Of a stretch of DNA of 64,000 bases, positions 60,001-64,000 are shown one piece after another. Within the stretch, counting starts at the first letter, position 1. Every line of letters starts with the position of its first letter. This DNA is from Buxus sempervirens (Eukaryota > Streptophyta > Magnoliopsida > Buxales > Buxaceae): NCBI GenBank assembly GCA_947561395.2, contig OX387185.1:33088213-33152212 (forward strand), written 5' to 3'. The notes below the pieces were generated by a model. It saw nothing but the letters and a program-made list of their open reading frames with translations, had not been told where the DNA came from and searched no databases. The translations under genes and the position numbers were made by a program.

Positions 60001-61652
60001 TTGTTCTTTCACCATGACCCTTTTTATCCTATCCTCTTCCCCCCAATCTCCGCTCCCTTCCTTGACATCAAGCAACTGTAATTCTTCTAAGGCCTTCTTT
60101 TTTTTTAATCTCCAGCCTCCCAAAAGTTTCTTTATTCCACTCCTTTATTAAGCTCCTCAGCTCTTTTAATCTCCTCATCAATTTTAATCCTTCCCACCCC
60201 ACTCCCACGTCCCTTACCTCACACCACCAAACCTTCATACACTCAGGAAATGAGGGATGGAGCAACCACATATTTTCGAACCGAAATGGAGATGGTCCTC
60301 CTTGCATCTGCTCATTAGATAACAACACAGGGATATGGTCGGAAACAGGTCTAGGTAAGAGCTTTTGGGTAACAGGCATAAAATGACAATTCCATGACCC
60401 CGAAGCCAAACTCCTATCTAATCTAGAGCATAACGGAGGTACTTGAAGATTGACCAAGTAAACTGCCCTCCTTGCAAAGGATAATCTATAAGCTCACTCT
60501 CTTGAATCCAGGAGGAAAAATCCCTCATACTTCTAGTGACTCTACTTCTACAATCTATACACATTAAAATCCCCTACAACCACCCATGGCATGTGGTTCC
60601 TTGGATTTTGCACTCGCAGCTCCTGCCATAACCGCTCTCTACCCCTAGCACGACATGGACCATAGACCACCGTCAGAACCCACCTGAAATTATCACACAG
60701 AGACTCGAAGGACACTGAAATCGTAAAGGCTCCCCTATGACTCTCCACCTTGCGGAGACTAACCAAGTCCCACATAACCACAATCCCACCAGATCTACCA
60801 TTTGATGGAATGAAGTCCCCAAACTTGGATTCTACAAGAACTACAATTTCAGGTTTCTGTTTGATACAAATGTCACTGAATGCCCTTCTTTTATCACTTC
60901 CCCCCAACCCCCGGATATTCCAACATAAAATCTTCATTGATCACCACACCTTCCCTCAACCACTTTTAGTTGTTTACTTGTTTTCTTATAAAGTATAAAT
61001 TATCCTACTTTAACTAGATCATTTTAAGTACAACACAGCAGTGCCAAACAACCATCAGCAAGTGGAATATATAAAGGTCCAGTGCACACCTCCCACTCAC
61101 AAAAACAAGAAACCGAACTAGATACCCAGTTACAAAGATCACTGCATTCAAAAAATAAAGGGATAAATACAAATCCAGATACTCATTCTTCATTCTCCTC
61201 CATGGTATCACAGTACTGAAAATAAAAGTTTCTCAAGACAATAACTTCATTTAAAACCAAAAAAAAATATTCAACACGACATGTCACAAGATTTACACAC
61301 TATGAAATATTGAAAAGCCATGAATCCAGTGGACACCAAGGACCCTCAAATTAAATGTTTATACCTGAAAAGACTTAGGACACTAAGAATGATAAAGCAT
61401 TTTTCATAAAGTTGAATGTCACTGCTGTAAAAATAAAAAATACAGAATCAAAGGAGAACAGAAATAAAACAGAATAAAATGAGAGAAAGATAAGCCATCA
61501 GATTCTGATCTAGCTATTATTGTGCTTGCTCAAAGAAATATACCTTTTTGACTATGTGAGCATTGAGTAATAGAATCAACAAGAAAGAACAGATCCACTC
61601 TACGATGAAAACTGGACTCATTCTCCAACTTTTGAATGAGAAGTTCCACAAC
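52770..61652 (-). CDS. HUA2-like: HUA2/HULK-like protein, C-terminal seven exons (partial)
   Basis: Minus-strand exons 61652-61544, 56799-56687, 56618-56431, 55290-54570, 54497-54005, 53030-52935 and 52840-52770 all have GT-AG borders and join in phase to 596 codons plus TAA. The first two and a half exons encode the end of an RPR/CID domain (VVELLIQKLENESSFHRRVD, LFFLVDSITQ, then ENRRQCLKVLRLWLERKILP and MDDIG), the RNA polymerase II CTD-interaction fold. Next come RRPSRAERAVDDPIREMEGM and LEELETCPVT...DVDGELEMEDVS, highly characteristic of HUA2 family members, a long proline-rich tract (54590-54970) and a Pro/Gln/Gly-rich tail ending MLPCRPDISAHNCWRPA. HUA2 proteins are nuclear and in Arabidopsis affect AGAMOUS and FLC transcript processing. 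The N-terminal PWWP part and upstream exons lie beyond the window. Introns 1 and 3 of this set carry LINE insertions. Confidence 0.92.
55630..55913 (+). mobile_element. Short 5'-truncated LINE 3' end in a HUA2-like intron
   Basis: A 284-bp 3' UTR-type sequence ending in TTTGATTTAATATATTTCTA and an A-rich tail (about 55902-55912), flanked by CATCTACTA on both sides (55621-55629 and 55914-55922). Oriented opposite to the host gene, in the intron between exons 56431-56618 and 54570-55290. No coding sequence. Confidence 0.7.
56913..56973 (+). repeat. Direct repeat flanking the intronic LINE, left copy
   Basis: About 60 bp starting ACTAGATCATTT and containing CACAGCAGTG and ACCATCAG, about 80 percent identical to 61013-61073. 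The two copies sit just outside the LINE ends, beyond its short target duplication. Confidence 0.6.
57049..57084. repeat. (AT)n microsatellite in LINE 3'UTR
   Basis: About 18 AT units adjoining the LINE tail; likely length-polymorphic. Confidence 0.9.
57367..60937 (-). pseudogene. LINE family A ORF2 with intact RT active-site motif
   Basis: Endonuclease from ATG 60937: MKILCWNIRGLGGSDKRRAF, VLVESK, TVVYGPCR and GDFNV (to 60548), then after a frame break CSRLDRSLAS and SDHIPVLL (60457-60068). Linker RIQWLKEGERNTAFFHRMAN and RT start KAPGLDGYTIEFFK, RPISLTTSVYKIIAK (60123-59374); IRQGDPLSPFLFTLVAEVL and HLQFADD, the canonical active site, at 59165-58698; SFGGRIILIKAVLANLPVYF and NFLWGG (58661-58467), KDLWWGSCLLSTK (58448-57936) and a terminal zinc finger CFMCMEAGESIDHLFVQC (57960-57367). 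About six frame breaks; best preserved of the family A copies here. Confidence 0.88.
61013..61073 (+). repeat. Direct repeat flanking the intronic LINE, right copy
   Basis: Partner of 56913-56973; same order of ACTAGATCATTT, CACAGCAGTG, ACCATCAG and GGAATATAT. Confidence 0.6.
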
Positions 61653-63100
61653 CTGCAAGCAATCAAGGAGTTACAACTTCAAATAAATCTCAAACCTTTT
61701 AATCCTAATTCAACTTTTTCTCATAGAAAGAAAGCATACCAATTCAACTTCAACTTGAAATGCATCCTAATTCACAAACATTTTTTTAATAGAGAGAAAA
61801 CACATACTAATTTACGTTTATTTCCATCAAGGATTTTTTAGATTCTTGAAAGTATAAAACCTGGTGAATTTGGAGAAATTAGATCCTTTTGGTTTCAACC
61901 TAAATGTGTTCCTCAGAATTTATGCATAATGAAACCAAACCTAAATATGTGTTCCTCAGGATTTATGCATAATGAAACCAATGTTTTAATCCTTCAAAAA
62001 ACAACTGAAAAGTTTATCACAAAATAATTTCACCTCTAAAGGCCACATCAATATTTCCCTTACAGTGAAATCAGTACCTTCTCATACAAACCTCTGCCAA
62101 AATGATTTCTCAATACAAACCTCCATCAAAGCCCCCTATTGTCTAGCCAATCTGCAATCTCAATGCAGTCTTAAGTTATCCAATAACTTAAATTTTTTTT
62201 CTGATCAGTAATTCAAATGATATTAATAGAAAGATTTATAGGTCTACAAAGTACACAAACTGTATACCAAATAGAGGGGACCCTGATTACACCACCCTAA
62301 TATCAACTAAGAGAGGCGATATCGGCACCTAACCCCCTTCCAAATGCAAGAACCTGTTACAAGCCAAAACTAACCGTAGGGCTTAAAAGTTTTTATCTTC
62401 ACAAAAATTATTTATCTTATGTATTTTATATTAAGTAACTTATAATATTTATAATATATAAAAAATTAAAACAAGGAATTTCAACTTCAAAAAGTAAATA
62501 GTAAACAAAACAGAAAATACTTGGTAGAAAATACTTGGTATGCCCAGTAAAGAAGAAGCATTTCAGAATCATTTTTTAAAAACATAAAAAAAAAATTAAC
62601 GTCAAATATGGAAGAAAAAACATGTATTGGAAATAGAAATAATTACTGGTTCATATTACATATCTTGTAGTATAAATTTAGTTTTATTGAAAGTATATTT
62701 AAAATGGGAAAAATGGATACCAAAACTTCATTACATTGTTTTCTTTTCTATAATCATTTCCTGCTTCTTACATTTTTTGGAGCAACCCAAATATAGAAGA
62801 AGTGAAGCAACCTACCATTGACTGACATAATTATCGGCCAAATCTTGAGAATAAGAAAATGAAAATATGAAATTTGTGTCGGAATACAAATCTTAAATGG
62901 TGGCATAATTAGCTAGAATGTAACATTTGGGAATGAACATCATTTTGAACCATGGCATATTGAAACTAGAACCACAGTGAAAGAAAATCTCTAATCTAGG
63001 ACACAACATCACATTTTCATGTATTGTTTTCGTTTTCATCTAGTTCAAACTTGTGTTGAATAATATATCAGGCCCTATAAGAGAAATAGAAATAAATAAA
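61653..63100 (-). other. HUA2-like intron continuing beyond the window
   Basis: The acceptor is CAG at 61653-61655; the donor and the preceding RPR exon are not in the window. I looked for the expected upstream RPR coding block on the minus strand here and found none. Mostly AT-rich, with the small LINE at 62193. Confidence 0.6.
62193..62387 (-). mobile_element. Very short 5'-truncated LINE in a HUA2-like intron
   Basis: T-run 62193-62200 followed by CTGATCAGTAATTCAAATGA, the same 3'-terminal phrase style as the LINE ends at 32913 (ATCAGTAATCAAGG) and 57025 (GATTAGTAATG). The remaining roughly 190 bp is GC-richer than the intron. CTTAAA at 62187 and 62382 may be a short target duplication. 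Confidence 0.6.
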
Positions 63101-64000
63101 TAAATAATTTCACCTGGCAGCCTGGAATCAGATTTGTAAACCGAAAGAGGAAGGTGGTCTTGGGCTGAGGCCAATAGCATTATTCAACAAAGCTCTTCTC
63201 CAAAAATGGATATGGAGATTTGGTTGTGAGAGGGGTAATTTATGGAGAGAAGCCTTAAATCAGAAGTATGGCTCATCGTCTAATGGCTGGTATCCTGGTG
63301 TTTCAAATCATCCATTTGGGATGAGTCTTTGGAGACCAATAGCAAAACTAACTGAAACAGTGGAGAACGGATGTACATATAAATTCGGTGATGGTTAGAA
63401 GATTAGATTTTGGGAAGACATTTGGAGTGGTGATTTAAAACTAAAGGAGGAATTCCCTATGATTTAAGGTATATGCAAGAACAAACAAGCGTTAGTGAGT
63501 GAATTTGCTTCTATGTCGGAGGCTGGAACGATGTGGGATATAAGCTTGAGGAGAAACCATGTGACTGGGAAATCACTAGCTATGAGGAATTGTTGAGGAA
63601 ACTATACAAGATGATGGTAGGCAGGGAGGAAGATGTAAGAGTTTGGAGGAGAGATAAATCTGGAAATTTCTCAGTAAAATCAGCCTTTCAAATCTTACAG
63701 TCATCAGATTTGATATCTCCCATATTCAAAGGTATTTGGTCAAGCATGATTCAGAGCAAGGTAGCCATTTTCATGTGGACAGCTGTGTCAGATAAAATAC
63801 TAACTGTAGACCACTTGAAGAGCATGAGATGGCAGATGCCGAATAGATGTAGCATATGTAAAGAAGAGGAAGAAAATGTCCATCACCTATTAGTACATTG
63901 CAAAGGAGCTACAAGACTATGGAACTCAATCTGCAAAAGATTAGAAACCTCATGGGTACACCCAAAAGAGATGCGTCAAACTATAGCTGCATGCAGCTGG
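63100..64000 (+). pseudogene. LINE (family B) RT C-terminal region and zinc finger, runs off window
   Basis: Plus-strand reading: PKEEGGLGLRPIALFNKALL and QKWIWRFGCERGNLWREAL (63150-63250), WYPGVSNHPFGMSLWRPIAK, then stops at about 63400 and 63465 and a frame change near 63555, then a frame open to the window end (from about 63595) with VWRRDKSGNFSVKSAF, KVAIFMWTAVSDKILTVDHL and C-x2-C-x8-H-x4-C zinc-finger residues (CSICKEEEENVHHLLVHC). It aligns block by block with ORF2 of the LINE at 33.1-34.4 kb, so it is family B. Antisense to the HUA2-like gene and within its intron; the sharp left edge near 63105 suggests 5' truncation. Confidence 0.82.

Larger units (their letters stand above)
57007..60961 (-). 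mobile_element. 5'-truncated LINE (family A) in a HUA2-like intron
   Basis: A 3.95-kb minus-strand LINE, in the same orientation as the host gene. Its tail is the T-run 57007-57024; the 5' end is about 24 bp before the ORF2 ATG, so ORF1 and the promoter are missing. ACTTTTAGTT occurs at 56999-57008 and 60962-60971, a target duplication of about 10 bp partly merged with the tail. The 3'UTR has an (AT)n microsatellite. It lies between HUA2 exons 61544-61652 and 56687-56799 and must be spliced out. Confidence 0.82.

Overview
This is plant nuclear DNA: AT-rich, with intron-split genes, a pyrimidine-patch promoter, and dense plant-type L1 LINEs, hAT and copia relics and MITEs. Two cellular genes are supported. 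The visible HUA2-like C-terminus and the gene architecture suggest a eudicot or other non-grass angiosperm, but I cannot name the species. No operons, CRISPR arrays, rRNA or convincing tRNA genes were seen.

Layout. 1-5.2 kb: a possible LTR fragment, a poly(A)-tailed non-LTR fragment on the minus strand, and two foldback MITEs. 5.2-10.2 kb (+): a three-exon gene for an intracellular single-LysM protein, reconstructed to 393 residues. 10.2-31.5 kb: gene-poor intergenic DNA with a copia integrase relic, several TIR elements (three with convincing target-site duplications or terminal repeats), LTR remnants, LINE fragments on both strands and many simple repeats. 31.5-40.1 kb: a truncated hAT transposon (minus) interrupted just upstream of its TATA-like box by a 6.9-kb LINE; the hAT itself abuts an older RNase H fragment. 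41.3-52.3 kb: two further LINE copies of a second family on the plus strand, one carrying a 186-bp hAT-type MITE. 52.4-64 kb (-): the 3' half of a HUA2/HULK-type gene (seven exons, 596 codons plus stop), whose introns hold four LINE-derived insertions.

The two genes do not obviously act together: the LysM protein is of unknown cellular function, whereas HUA2-type proteins (PWWP, RPR/CID, proline-rich tail) act in nuclear pre-mRNA processing of floral regulators in Arabidopsis. The most informative material is in the mobile DNA. It shows nested insertions that can be ordered in time, CpG-rich tandem monomers in LINE 5' leaders, an overlapping ORF1/ORF2 junction, and different states of the reverse transcriptase active site (FADD retained in the LINE within the HUA2 intron, FADN or FANN in the others). 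Nothing here amounts to a clearly new multi-gene system.
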